DNA of 64,000 nt from NCBI GenBank assembly GCA_003223645.1, contig QHVT01000005.1, forward strand, positions 496,001 to 560,000. Direction: 5' to 3'. The notes beneath the pieces are model-generated. The model saw nothing but the letters and a program-made list of their open reading frames with translations. It had not been told where the DNA came from and ran no database searches. Both the position numbers and the translations under genes were made by a program. Below, piece by piece: positions 35,918-45,590 of this stretch (position 1 is its first letter; every line of letters begins with the position of its first letter). This DNA comes from Acidobacteriota bacterium. GTDB lineage: Bacteria; Acidobacteriota; Thermoanaerobaculia; Gp7-AA8.

Positions 35918-36781
35918 TTACTTTCCCGCGGCCGCGGCGCCCGAAACGATCTCGATGATCTCTTTGGTGATTTGCGCCTGGCGAATCCGGTTGTAGTTGA
36001 GGGTGAGGGAGTCGACGAGCTCGCCGGCGTTCTTGGTCGCCGCTTCCATCGCCGTCATGCGCGCGCCCTGTTCCGCGGCCGCGCTTTCGAGCAGGATCCG
36101 ATAGAGCTGGAATTCGATGTGCCGCGGCAAGAGCTCGCCGAGGATCTGTTCCGGACCGGGCTCGTAGAGATACTCGATCTCCGGCTCCTGCCCTTCGGCC
36201 CAGTCGCGTTGCAGCGGCAGGAGCCGCTCCAGCGTCACTTTCTGGGCGATGATCGATTTGAATTCGTTGTAGATGACGTAGACCGCGTCGAGATCGCCGT
36301 TGATGAAGTCTTCGGTGATCATCGTCGCGATCTCGCGCACCGTGTCGTGCCCCAGCGCCTGCATCAACTGCAGTCCCTGGCGCCGCAGCGGAAGCGAGCG
36401 GCGTCTGAAAAACGCGTTGGATTTGTTGCCGATCGGCAGCAGCTGCACTTCCGGCCACTTCTTCTCCGCAATCGTGTTCATCGCGCCCCGAATGACGTTC
36501 GTGTTGAACGCGCCGCACAATCCGCGATCGGCAGTGACGATGATGAGCAGGACCTTGTCTTCGCGCTCGCGCTCCGCGAGGAGCGGATGCTTCTTCACGT
36601 TGACGCGCGTCGAGATCGAAGTCAGCATTTCGCGCAGGCCCGCGGCGTACGGGCGCGCGGCGAACATGCGCTCCTGGGCGCGGCGGAGCTTTGCCGCGGC
36701 CACCATCTTCATGGCTTTGGTGAGCTGCTGCGTGCTCTTTATGCTGCGGATGCGGCGTCTGAGATCGATGGTGCTAGGCAT
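35918..36781 (-). CDS. atpG: F1 ATP synthase gamma subunit
   Basis: The product has 287 residues. The N-terminal coiled coil begins STIDLRRRIRSIKSTQQLTK, and the C-terminal helix has the DNAGELVDSLTLNYNRIRQA-type segment (here TKNAGELVDSLTLNYNRIRQ). It rotates inside the alpha3beta3 ring. The gap to atpA (36782-36807) holds a degenerate directly repeated AGCTCTTAGG. Confidence 0.95.
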   Translation of the reverse strand: MPSTIDLRRRIRSIKSTQQLTKAMKMVAAAKLRRAQERMFAARPYAAGLREMLTSISTRVNVKKHPLLAEREREDKVLLIIVTADRGLCGAFNTNVIRGAMNTIAEKKWPEVQLLPIGNKSNAFFRRRSLPLRRQGLQLMQALGHDTVREIATMITEDFINGDLDAVYVIYNEFKSIIAQKVTLERLLPLQRDWAEGQEPEIEYLYEPGPEQILGELLPRHIEFQLYRILLESAAAEQGARMTAMEAATKNAGELVDSLTLNYNRIRQAQITKEIIEIVSGAAAAGK

Positions 36782-36807
36782 AGCTCTTAGGTCTTGGCTC
36801 CCAGCTC
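36782..36807. repeat. Short degenerate repeat in the atpA-atpG gap
   Basis: This 26-bp gap reads AGCTCTTAGG twice, flanking GTCTTGGCTCCC. It resembles half of a palindromic element of the kind seen elsewhere in the window but lacks a complementary arm. A decayed element or coincidence are both possible. Confidence 0.35.
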
Positions 36808-38346
<1,539 letters not shown>

Positions 38347-38358
38347 AAAGTTCTCCGA

Positions 38359-38901
38359 TTAATGGCTCAGGCTAATGACTCTTTGAAATTTGTGAATCTT
38401 GCCGATGACCGAGGCGTCCCATACTTCGCTGCCGATGCGGGCGACGAAGCCGCCGAGAAGCGACGGATCGGTGCGAATGTCCAGCTCGACTTTCTTTCCG
38501 ACTTTCTTTCCCAGCGTGTCGGCGAGCTGCGTGATCTCGTCATGGGAGAGATGCTTCGCGCTGCGCACTTCGGCGACCGCGACGCCGAGCTGCTGATTCA
38601 CGTACGCCGCGAGCGCGGCGAGAATCGCCCCGATGTCGTTGATGCGATGGAAGCGCACCAGCACCTCGAGCGTCTTCGTGGCGAGCTCAGAGAGTCGCAT
38701 GCGTGCGGCGATCTTCTGCGTGACGCCGAGCTTCGTCGCTTCGTCGAACGCCGGACTCGCGTACAGCTCCCGCAGTTCGGCCGAGGCGCGCAGCGACGAC
38801 TCGAAGCGCATCAGCTCTCCGCGAATCTCGTTCGCTTTCTGCGCGGAGCCGGCGGCGTCGATGATGGCGCGCGCGTAGGGACGCGCGAAACGGCGGATCA
38901 T
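38359..38901 (-). CDS. atpH: F1 ATP synthase delta subunit
   Basis: The product has 180 residues from the ATG at 38901 (MIRRFARPYARAIIDAAG). An in-frame ATG at 39027 would translate the palindromic element between atpF and atpH and is rejected. The C-terminal motif LLGGFVARIGSEVWDASV is typical. It links F1 to the b-type stator stalk. Confidence 0.93.
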   Translation of the reverse strand: MIRRFARPYARAIIDAAGSAQKANEIRGELMRFESSLRASAELRELYASPAFDEATKLGVTQKIAARMRLSELATKTLEVLVRFHRINDIGAILAALAAYVNQQLGVAVAEVRSAKHLSHDEITQLADTLGKKVGKKVELDIRTDPSLLGGFVARIGSEVWDASVIGKIHKFQRVISLSH

Positions 38902-38918
38902 CGCGCCACCGCCTGTCC

Positions 38919-39004
38919 GGATGGCAGATGGCGGATGGCGGATGGCAGAAGCAATGCAGCTCGCCGTTGGTTCTTCCGCCATCTGCCATCTGCCATCTGC
39001 CATC
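38919..39004. repeat. Palindromic element (family F) between atpF and atpH
   Basis: Left arm at about 38919-38950 is a GGATGGCAGATGGCGGAT-type run; the right arm 38971-39004 is the complementary GCCATCTGCCATC run. Both are built of 7-bp GATGGCR units. It breaks the otherwise tight ATP operon. Related elements are at 50573-50618 and 60570-60700. Confidence 0.8.
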
Positions 39005-39031
39005 TCATGAACGCTGCGTTCTGCCATCCGG

Positions 39032-39679
39032 TCACGACCGCACCTCGCTCACCTGTCTGAGGCTGTCCTGGAACAGGCGCTTCTGATCGTCATCGTTGAT
39101 CTTCTCGCGCAAGATCTGCTCGGCGCGCTCGGCGGCGAGCTGTCCCGCGTATTCGGTCAGTTCGTGGCGCGCGTGTTTGAGACGGTTGTCGACTTCGTTG
39201 CGCGCCGTCTGCAGGATCTTCGCGGCCTCCGCCTCGGCGGCGGCAACGAGCTCGCGCTTCTGCCGCTCGCCTTCGGCTTGCGCGCGCTCGTGAATCGCGT
39301 GGACTTCGCCTTCGATCGCAGCGAGCCGCGCCTGAATGTCGCTCGCGACCTGATCGGCTTTCGTGCGGCGCTCTTTCGCTTCGTCGGCGGCGCGGCGAAT
39401 CGCGGCGCTGCGCTCGGACATCGCGGACTTCAGCGGCTTGCGCACGAAGTACACGAGCACGCCGAGGAAGAGCAGCATGTTGGCGAGCTTCAGGATCCAG
39501 GCGGGGATGCCGAAGTATGTTTTTGGCGCCTCGCCTTCGCCGCCATGCGCCTCGTCCGGATGCGCGGTCTCGTGCGCGGCTTTTTCGGCGCCGTGCGCGA
39601 CATCGCCGGATTGCGGATGCTCCTGCGTGAACGCGAGCGGCGCGAAGAGAAGAACGAGCATGAGGAGCAGTCTGCGCAT
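39032..39679 (-). CDS. atpF: F0 ATP synthase b subunit with signal peptide
   Basis: The product has 215 residues from the ATG at 39679, which overlaps the b' stop by one base; a GTG three bases upstream is possible. A signal-peptide-like start (MRRLLLMLVLLFAPLAFT) is followed by a His/Glu/Gly/Ala-rich linker (residues ~20-52), then a membrane helix (ILKLANMLLFLGVLVYFV) and a long charged coiled coil. It is the longer of two b-type stalk subunits. Such exported-start b subunits occur in some Gram-negative phyla. Confidence 0.88.
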   Translation of the reverse strand: MRRLLLMLVLLFAPLAFTQEHPQSGDVAHGAEKAAHETAHPDEAHGGEGEAPKTYFGIPAWILKLANMLLFLGVLVYFVRKPLKSAMSERSAAIRRAADEAKERRTKADQVASDIQARLAAIEGEVHAIHERAQAEGERQKRELVAAAEAEAAKILQTARNEVDNRLKHARHELTEYAGQLAAERAEQILREKINDDDQKRLFQDSLRQVSEVRS

Positions 39680-40113
39680 CACACGGCCCTCCCGAGAATG
39701 CGCTCGGCGGCGAGCCGCGCGAGCGACTCGGAGTCGCGCACGATCGTGTCGCGCGCCACCTTCACGTCGCTGGTCAGCTTCTCATCCGCTTCGGCGACGA
39801 TCTGCTTCGCCTCACCGGACGTGCGGTCGATCATCTGCTGCCGCTGCGCTCCGGCCTCTCCGCGGAAGCGATCGCGCAGGTGTGCGGCCTCGCGCTTCGC
39901 GGCGTGCAGTTGCGTCTCCATCTTTTCGGTCGCGTCCTGGAAGCGCGCCATCGCGTCTTCGTAAAGCTTCTCGGCCGTCTTCGTCTCGGTGTCGCGCGCT
40001 TCGAGCACGTCGTTGACGGGCTTGAGGAAGAACGTGCGCACGACCAGGTAATTGATCACGAAGATCACCAGGATCGCGAGCAGAGAGTAGTCGGGCGTCA
40101 GACTGATTTGCAT
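39679..40113 (-). CDS. F0 ATP synthase b' subunit
   Basis: The product has 144 residues from the ATG at 40113. It opens MQISLTPDYSLLAILVIFVI, a single N-terminal membrane helix, followed by a charged coiled coil ending RLAAERILGRAV. It forms the peripheral stalk with the longer b subunit. It is the first gene of the operon. The c-ring and a-subunit genes (atpE, atpB) and atpI are absent upstream; the next gene is divergent. Confidence 0.85.
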   Translation of the reverse strand: MQISLTPDYSLLAILVIFVINYLVVRTFFLKPVNDVLEARDTETKTAEKLYEDAMARFQDATEKMETQLHAAKREAAHLRDRFRGEAGAQRQQMIDRTSGEAKQIVAEADEKLTSDVKVARDTIVRDSESLARLAAERILGRAV

Positions 40114-40206
40114 AGTTGTTCGGGAAACTCGGCCTCGGGGCCGCGCGGGAGGGCTCCAGGCGCGCGAATATCCCCAAAAAGCGCGCGTTTTATAGCACAA
40201 CGACCG
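40114..40206. promoter_or_regulatory. Divergent promoter region of the ATP operon and YkgJ-like gene
   Basis: The 93 bases hold both start regions. A GCGCG inverted repeat around GAATATCCCCAAAAA (about 40165-40188) is followed by TTTTATAG, which could be part of a -10 box for the rightward gene or a weak hairpin. No convincing pair of hexamers is seen for the ATP operon. Confidence 0.3.
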
Positions 40207-40761
40207 ATGAAAGAGAACTACCGAGCGATTCTCGACCGCGCCGACGAGCATTTCGCGTCGGTGATGCGCGAGCAGCCTCAGAACCTCCAGTGCGGGCGCG
40301 GCTGTTCGCTTTGCTGCTACGGCCTCTTCGAGATCGGGTCCGGCGACGTGCCGGTGATCGCGGAAGGACTCGAGCAACTGCATCCGATGCGGCGGAAGAA
40401 GATCATCCGCCGCGCGCTGGAGCTGCAGGCGCCGAATCTCCGCGAGTGTACGCCTGAGGAGAAGGAAGCGTTCTTCGAGCAGACGAAGTCGACGCCCTGT
40501 CCGCTGCTCGACGAGAGCGGCGCGTGCACGATGTACGAGCACCGCCCGCTGGTCTGCCGCACGTTCGGCCTGCCGCTGCGCGAGGGACGCAAGTACATCG
40601 GCGACATCTGCGAGCTGAATTTCACCGACTCCACACGCGCCGAGCGGACGTCGGCGGCGTGGGATCTCGAGTGGGAAGACGTGATCGGGCCGGAGGACGA
40701 GTTCACGATCCCGGAAGTGATCGTCCTCGTCAGCCGTCTTCGCGGCTGGATTGAGGATTGA
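40207..40761 (+). CDS. YkgJ-family cysteine-cluster protein
   Basis: The product has 184 residues. Cysteines are arranged as CGRGCSLCCYG at ~33-43, CPLLDESGACTMY and RPLVCRTFG, and a late ICELNF, the pattern of the CxxCxxCC zinc/iron-sulfur binding YkgJ family. The biochemical role of the family is not established. It is the only rightward gene in an otherwise leftward 21-kb block. Its stop codon lies inside a palindromic element (40755-40815). Confidence 0.85.
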   Translation: MKENYRAILDRADEHFASVMREQPQNLQCGRGCSLCCYGLFEIGSGDVPVIAEGLEQLHPMRRKKIIRRALELQAPNLRECTPEEKEAFFEQTKSTPCPLLDESGACTMYEHRPLVCRTFGLPLREGRKYIGDICELNFTDSTRAERTSAAWDLEWEDVIGPEDEFTIPEVIVLVSRLRGWIED

Positions 40762-40815
40762 GAATTGAGGATTGAGAAAGTTAGAACCACTTCCTCAACC
40801 CTCAATTCTCAATCC
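40755..40815. repeat. Palindromic element of GGATTGAGA units overlapping the YkgJ stop
   Basis: Left arm 40755-40777 (GGATTGAGAATTGAGGATTG) and right arm 40793-40815 (ends CTCAATTCTCAATCC) pair imperfectly over about 23 bp. It sits between convergent YkgJ and bactofilin genes. Confidence 0.7.
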
Positions 40816-40826
40816 GCCGAAGGCGG

Positions 40827-41198
40827 CTACCCCTTCGCGGCTATGTTGGTGACATTCGCCGGCTTCTTGTCCCCCATCGAACAATTGCCCTGAAAGATCG
40901 CGCCTTCTTCGATGATGAGCGCTGGCGTGTCGATGTCGCTATAGACCTTGCCGTTGCGGTGAATCTCGACGCGCTGGTCAGCGATGATCTTGCCGACGAC
41001 GGTGCCGCTGATGGCGATGCGTCCGACGTGAAAGTCCCCTTCGATGTGCGCGCTCTCGCCGACGATCAGCTCATTCTTCGACGTGATCTTGCCGTTGAAC
41101 TTTCCGTCGATGCGCATCGTGTCCTCGAACTCGAGCTCGCCCTTGAACGACGATCCGCGATCGAGGAATCCGTTGAGTTCGCCTGTCTTGCCCTTCAT
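40827..41198 (-). CDS. Bactofilin
   Basis: The product has 123 residues. The core (residues ~18-105) is a beta-helix of repeating hydrophobic/glycine strands (FKGELEFEDTMRIDGKFNG, SAHIEGDFHVGRIAISGTVV) with disordered termini, typical of the bactofilin (DUF583) family. Bactofilins polymerise without nucleotide into cytoskeletal filaments and in several bacteria anchor the ParABS system. Its placement directly after parB, with a 4-base overlap, fits that role. Confidence 0.9.
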   Translation of the reverse strand: MKGKTGELNGFLDRGSSFKGELEFEDTMRIDGKFNGKITSKNELIVGESAHIEGDFHVGRIAISGTVVGKIIADQRVEIHRNGKVYSDIDTPALIIEEGAIFQGNCSMGDKKPANVTNIAAKG

Positions 41199-42055
41199 CT
41201 CCGTCTCCCCATCATTTCATCGACCAGCCGGATCAGCTCTTCTTCGCTTCCAAAGCGCGCGCGAATCACTCCGCCGCGCCTTTTCCGGTCGATTTCTACT
41301 TTGCAACGTAAAGTCCTTGATAACTTGTCTTCGGCGTCGCGCGTGAAGACATCTTTCTGCTTCTCCGGCTCGGCTGCCTTCGGCGATTTCTCGGCCGCCA
41401 GCATCTCGGTCTGCCGGACGTTGAGGTTGCGCTTCACCACGCGCTCGGCGAGCTGTTCCTGCTTCTTCGGCGACGCGACGGCGAGGATCGCGCGTGCGTG
41501 TCCCATCGAAAGTTGTCCCGACGCGAGCAGCTTCTTCACTCCTTCCGGGAGTTTCATCAGCCGGAGGAAGTTCGCGATCGTCGACCGCTCTTTGCCGACC
41601 TGTTTGGAGATCTCTTCCTGTGTCAGTCCGAACTCTTCGTGGAGCTGGTGGTAGGCATTCGCTTCTTCGATCGGGTTGAGGTCCTCGCGCTGGATGTTCT
41701 CGATCAGCGCGATCTGCAGCACGTCGCTGTCGGTCGTGCTCTCCTTGATGACGACAGGTACTTTGCCGAGCCCAGCTCTTTGCGCTGCCCGGAAGCGGCG
41801 CTCGCCGGCGATCAATCGATACTTGTGATCGCCGATGCGCGTGACAACGAGCGGCTGCACGATGCCGTGCTCGCGGACGCTGCGCGCGAGCTCTTCGATC
41901 GACGCCTCATTGAATGTCTTGCGCGGCTGATACGGGTTCGGCGTGATCTGCTCCACCAGGATTTCGGCGAGTCCGCTCGCAAGCGGCGCCTCGGCCGCGC
42001 GCGTCGGGATCAAGGCTCCGAGTCCTCTGCCGAGTGCTTTCTTCTGCGTGCTCAT
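41195..42055 (-). CDS. parB: Chromosome-partitioning protein ParB (CTPase)
   Basis: The product has 286 residues. The CTP-binding boxes are [25 protein letters not shown] (GERRFRA motif) and [14 protein letters not shown]. The HTH domain has [22 protein letters not shown]-terminal dimerisation segment ends [13 protein letters not shown]. ParB loads at parS sites, slides on DNA and organises the origin. parA, bactofilin and two parS sites are close by. Confidence 0.96.
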   Translation of the reverse strand: MSTQKKALGRGLGALIPTRAAEAPLASGLAEILVEQITPNPYQPRKTFNEASIEELARSVREHGIVQPLVVTRIGDHKYRLIAGERRFRAAQRAGLGKVPVVIKESTTDSDVLQIALIENIQREDLNPIEEANAYHQLHEEFGLTQEEISKQVGKERSTIANFLRLMKLPEGVKKLLASGQLSMGHARAILAVASPKKQEQLAERVVKRNLNVRQTEMLAAEKSPKAAEPEKQKDVFTRDAEDKLSRTLRCKVEIDRKRRGGVIRARFGSEEELIRLVDEMMGRRR

Positions 42056-42825
42056 TGCCGACCCGTCTCCGCGCGCTGGATGAATTCCTTCGCGAGATTG
42101 ATGTAGGCCTCGCTGCCGCGCGAGCGAATGTCGTAGAGGATAATCGGTTTCCCGAACGACGGCGCCTCACCTAAGCGAACGTTGCGCGGGATGACGGTGC
42201 GGTAGACCTTGTCGCCGAAGTGGGTCCGCACCTCTTCCGCGACCTGCCGCGCGAGGTTGATCCGCTCGTCGTACATCGTGAGCGCGATGCCTTCGATCTC
42301 GAGTTGCGGATTGAGCATGTCGCGCACCCGGTCGATCGTGTTGATGAGCTGCGCGATGCCTTCGATTGCGAAATACTCGCACTGCATCGGCACGAGGACG
42401 GAGTTGGCGGCGGTGAGGCCGTTGATGGTGAGGAGGCCGAGGGACGGCGGCGAGTCGATGAGGATGTAGTCGTAGTCTTTGGCGACTTCCTGCAGCGCCT
42501 TGCGGAGATGGAACTCGCGGCCGATGGCGTCGGAGAGCTCGAGCTCCGCGCCGACGAGATCGACCGAGGAGGGCGCGACCTGGAAGTTTGGCAGCTCGGT
42601 CTCGCGGATGATCTCGCGGATGTTCATCCCGTCGGTGAGGACGGGATACATCGACTTCTCGTCGGTCTTCGGCAGGCCGACGCCGGAGGTCGCATTCGCC
42701 TGCGGATCGAGATCGACGAGGAGCACGTTGCGCTCACATGCGGCGAGCGAAGCAGCGAGATTGATCGCCGTCGTCGTTTTGCCGACGCCGCCTTTCTGAT
42801 TCGCGAGCGAGACGATCTTTGTCAT
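42052..42825 (-). CDS. parA: Chromosome-partitioning ATPase ParA
   Basis: The product has 257 residues of the Soj type. The deviant Walker A is [17 protein letters not shown], motif II has [16 protein letters not shown], and Walker B-like [14 protein letters not shown] follows. There is no N-terminal HTH, typical of chromosomal ParA. It binds DNA as an ATP dimer and is released by ParB. It overlaps rsmG (ATGA) and parB by 4 bases each. Confidence 0.96.
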   Translation of the reverse strand: MTKIVSLANQKGGVGKTTTAINLAASLAACERNVLLVDLDPQANATSGVGLPKTDEKSMYPVLTDGMNIREIIRETELPNFQVAPSSVDLVGAELELSDAIGREFHLRKALQEVAKDYDYILIDSPPSLGLLTINGLTAANSVLVPMQCEYFAIEGIAQLINTIDRVRDMLNPQLEIEGIALTMYDERINLARQVAEEVRTHFGDKVYRTVIPRNVRLGEAPSFGKPIILYDIRSRGSEAYINLAKEFIQRAETGRQ

Positions 42826-43439
42826 GACTGTTCCACGTGGAACGTGAGCAGCACCAAGTAGTTGGACTCGCCTCTCGGCAGCTTCACCGGGGGTTCCGCA
42901 TGAAATCCTTCCATCGGTGGAGTGTCGGGCGCGCCTTGAAAAAGCGCGACGCGCGCTCCGTCATGCAGGTGATCTTTCAGCGTCGGCACCCACCCTTCGG
43001 GCGCGCCGACAGCGCGCGAGGTCACGAGAGAAAACCGCAGACTTGCAGGAAGTCGCCCCAAAAGGCGCTGCAATCTATCACCGTGCACCTGCGAGTTCAA
43101 TCCGCATTCACGTACGACGTGCTTCAGGAACGCCCACTTCTTCTGGTCCGCCTCGACGAGGTGAAAGCGCGCGTACGGCGAGAGAATCGCCATCGGAATC
43201 GCCGGCAATCCCCCACCCGATCCGAAGTCCAGCACCTCGCCTCGCGGCTTCAGGATCTCCGCAGCCGCAACCGCCTCGGCGATGTGCTCATCGAGATGCT
43301 CGCGCGCCTCCGGGCCAATGAGATTGACCTTCGCGTTCCACTTCAGGAGCTCGGCTTGATAGATTGCGATCGCCTCGGCGGACATCGATACGATTCTACG
43401 AGGCATTCCAACGTCCGGCGGAGTCTTCGATTGGTCCAC
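42822..43439 (-). CDS. rsmG: 16S rRNA (guanine527-N7)-methyltransferase
   Basis: The product has 205 residues from a GTG at 43439. SAM motif I is [18 protein letters not shown], and the substrate region follows with [20 protein letters not shown] codons at 43406 and 43385 are alternative starts. The GTG is favoured because GGAGG lies 5 bases upstream of it, in the last unit of the 21-bp repeat array. The parS site overlaps its end. It methylates G527 of 16S rRNA; loss gives low-level streptomycin resistance in other bacteria. Confidence 0.88.
   Translation of the reverse strand: MDQSKTPPDVGMPRRIVSMSAEAIAIYQAELLKWNAKVNLIGPEAREHLDEHIAEAVAAAEILKPRGEVLDFGSGGGLPAIPMAILSPYARFHLVEADQKKWAFLKHVVRECGLNSQVHGDRLQRLLGRLPASLRFSLVTSRAVGAPEGWVPTLKDHLHDGARVALFQGAPDTPPMEGFHAEPPVKLPRGESNYLVLLTFHVEQS
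42829..42844. other. parS: parS site inside the 3' end of rsmG
   Basis: The sequence TGTTCCACGTGGAACG matches the consensus TGTTCCACGTGGAACA at 15 of 16 positions. It encodes the RsmG C-terminus (FHVEQS) and lies 4 bases upstream of the parA start. ParB binds such sites near the origin. Confidence 0.92.
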
Positions 43440-43441
43440 AC

Positions 43442-43714
43442 GAGCCTCCAGGGCTCTCGGTCGAGCCTCCAGGGCTTACAGTTAAGCCTCCAGGGCTTAT
43501 GGTTAAGCCTCCAGGGCTTATGGTTAAGCCTCCAGGGCTTACGGTTAAGCCTCCAGGGCTTATGGTTAAGCCTCCAGGGCTTACGGTTAAGCCTCCAGGG
43601 CTTACGGTTAAGCCTCCAGGGCTTACGGTTAAGCCTCCAGGGCTTACGGTTAAGCCTCCAGGGCTTACGGTTAAGCCTCCAGGGCTTACGGACGAGCCTC
43701 CAGGGCTCTCGGTC
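43442..43714. repeat. Array of thirteen 21-bp hairpin units between mnmG and rsmG
   Basis: Thirteen consecutive 21-bp units tile the region with no spacers, plus a partial unit at 43715. Units 1 and 13 read GAGCCTCCAGGGCTCTCGGT; units 3-12 read AAGCCTCCAGGGCTTAYGGT with C/T variation. Each contains an inverted repeat: RAGCC, loop TCCAG, GGCTY. When the left arm starts GAGCC the right arm is GGCTC, and when it starts AAGCC the right arm is GGCTT, so pairing is kept; unit 2 mixes G and T, still a G-U wobble in RNA. On the minus strand each unit carries GGAGG. The mnmG stop lies in unit 12, and the rsmG start follows unit 1. Confidence 0.92.
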
Positions 43715-45575
43715 GAGCCTCCCGTCGCCGCAGATGCATTCGCAGAATCGCGACCGCGGCGGGCGTAACTCCAGGAATCCGCGACGCCTGCCCCAGTGAC
43801 ATCGGTTGCACGCGCGTGAGCTTCTCGACCATCTCGCGCGATAGGCCGGGGAGCGCGTACGACATCTGGCGCGGGATCGCGGCCTCGTCGTCGTTCTGCG
43901 CTTTCTCCGCCTCGCGCTGCTGGCGCTCGATGTAGCCGGCGTAGCGGAGACGACTGACGACGCCTTCCCTCTCCTCTTCCGTCAGCGCGCGAAACGCGTC
44001 CGCGAATTCGGGTTGTGCATTCGCCGCCGCTTCGGTGAGTCGGTCGATGTCGAGACTCGGCCGCTGCGTCAGCTTTGCGATCGTGGTCTGCGCGGTCAGC
44101 TCGATGCCGGCTTCACGCAGCCATGCGTTCGTTTCCCGATCGGGATACAGATCAGCCACGGCCGCGCCGGTCGCGCGCTGCATCCGCGCAAGACGCGCGT
44201 CGATACGGCGCTTGCGCTCGTCGTCGAGGATACCGAGGTGGTCGGCGACGGGAGAGAGCCGCTCGTAGACGGAGTCGCATCCGAGCAGGAGACGATGCTC
44301 CGCGCGCGAGGTGAACATGCGGTACGGCTCCTCGGTGCCGAGCGTGACGAGGTCGTCAATCATCACCGCGGCGTACGCCTGATCGCGGCGCAGCACGACC
44401 GGCTCCCCTCCGCGGACGTACTGCAGCGCGTTGATGCCGGCCACGAGTCCCTGCGCGGCCGCTTCTTCGTAGCCCGAAGTTCCGTTGATCTGGCCGGCGA
44501 GAAAGAGTCCTTCGACGCCGCGGGCCTGCAGCGTCGCGTCGAGCTGCTCGGGATTCACGAAGTCGTACTCGACCGCGTAGCCGTAGCGCGCAATCTTCGC
44601 GTACTCGAATCCAGGCAGCGAGCGGACAACCGCGTCCTGCACATCAGGCGGCAGCGAAGTCGAGATGCCGTTCATGTACAGCCACGGGTGCGCGAGGCCT
44701 TCCGGCTCGACGAAGACCTGATGCCGTTCCTTCTCCGCGAAACGGACGACCTTGTCTTCGATCGACGGACAGTAGCGCGGACCGGTCGCGTTGATTTGTC
44801 CCGAGTACATCGGTGCGCGATGAAGATTTGCACGGATCAGCTCGTGCGCATATGCGCTCGTGTATGTGAGCCAGCAGAGGATCTGCGGCTGCTCGAGGCG
44901 ATCGGTGAGAATCGAGAACGGACGCGGACGCGTGTCGCCGGGCGCTTCTTCGAGACGCGAGAAGTCGACCGTGGTCTTGTCGACGCGCGGCGGTGTTCCA
45001 GTCTTGAGGCGGCCGAGACGCAGACCGAATGCGCGCAGCGAATCGGAGAGCGTCTCCGCGGAAGACTCGCCGAAGCGGCCGCCGGTCGTCTTCACTTCTC
45101 CCGAATGCATGAGCGCGCGGAGAAACGTGCCGGTGGTGACGATGACGGCGCGGGCGTTGAGGCGCGTGCCGTCCTGCAGAGTCACGCCGTTGCGGTCGAG
45201 CGAAGTGACCGAGCCTTCGACGATGGTGAGGTTCGGTTCCGCGGCGAGAATGTCCTGCACGGCCTGCGCGTAAAGATCGCGGTCGCACTGGGCTCGCGGT
45301 CCCTGTACCGCCGGACCCTTCGAGCGGTTGAGCACCTTGAATTGAATGCCGGCATGATCGGTGGCTTCGCCCATCAGGCCGCCGAGGGCGTCGATTTCTT
45401 TGACGAGGTTGCCTTTGGCGAGACCACCGATCGCGGGATTGCACGACATGCGACCGATGGCATCGCGCAGCATCGTGACCATCGCCACGCGAGCGCCTCC
45501 GCGAGCGGCGACGCGCGCGGCCTCAGCCCCGGCGTGGCCGCCGCCGATGACGACGATGTCGAATGCGGTCTGCAT
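43686..45575 (-). CDS. mnmG: tRNA uridine-5-carboxymethylaminomethyl modification enzyme MnmG
   Basis: The product has 629 residues. FAD-binding is VIGGGHAGAEAARVA. Conserved segments include MSCNPAIGGLAKGNLVKEID and TGTFLRALMHSGE. With MnmE it forms the cmnm5U34 modification of several tRNAs. The last ~10 residues (EARPRALEARP) are encoded by units of the 21-bp array, so the normal C-terminus has been replaced or extended by repeat sequence. The start codon touches a parS site. Confidence 0.95.
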   Translation of the reverse strand: MQTAFDIVVIGGGHAGAEAARVAARGGARVAMVTMLRDAIGRMSCNPAIGGLAKGNLVKEIDALGGLMGEATDHAGIQFKVLNRSKGPAVQGPRAQCDRDLYAQAVQDILAAEPNLTIVEGSVTSLDRNGVTLQDGTRLNARAVIVTTGTFLRALMHSGEVKTTGGRFGESSAETLSDSLRAFGLRLGRLKTGTPPRVDKTTVDFSRLEEAPGDTRPRPFSILTDRLEQPQILCWLTYTSAYAHELIRANLHRAPMYSGQINATGPRYCPSIEDKVVRFAEKERHQVFVEPEGLAHPWLYMNGISTSLPPDVQDAVVRSLPGFEYAKIARYGYAVEYDFVNPEQLDATLQARGVEGLFLAGQINGTSGYEEAAAQGLVAGINALQYVRGGEPVVLRRDQAYAAVMIDDLVTLGTEEPYRMFTSRAEHRLLLGCDSVYERLSPVADHLGILDDERKRRIDARLARMQRATGAAVADLYPDRETNAWLREAGIELTAQTTIAKLTQRPSLDIDRLTEAAANAQPEFADAFRALTEEEREGVVSRLRYAGYIERQQREAEKAQNDDEAAIPRQMSYALPGLSREMVEKLTRVQPMSLGQASRIPGVTPAAVAILRMHLRRREARPRALEARP

Positions 45576-45590
45576 GTTCCACGTGGAACA
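45575..45590. other. parS: parS site in the mnmE-mnmG gap
   Basis: TGTTCCACGTGGAACA is a perfect 16-bp consensus. It fills the whole gap between the mnmE stop (45591-45593) and the mnmG start (45573-45575). Confidence 0.96.

Noticed and set aside
43442-43714. CRISPR array
   Set aside because: Units are contiguous 21-mers without variable spacers, and no cas genes are near.
43364-43768. Frame encoding repeated PPGLTVK heptads across the 21-bp array (and SLQGLRL heptads in the other frame)
   Set aside because: 21 bp is seven codons, so any frame without stops makes heptad repeats; it is antisense to mnmG and rsmG, with no independent start signal.
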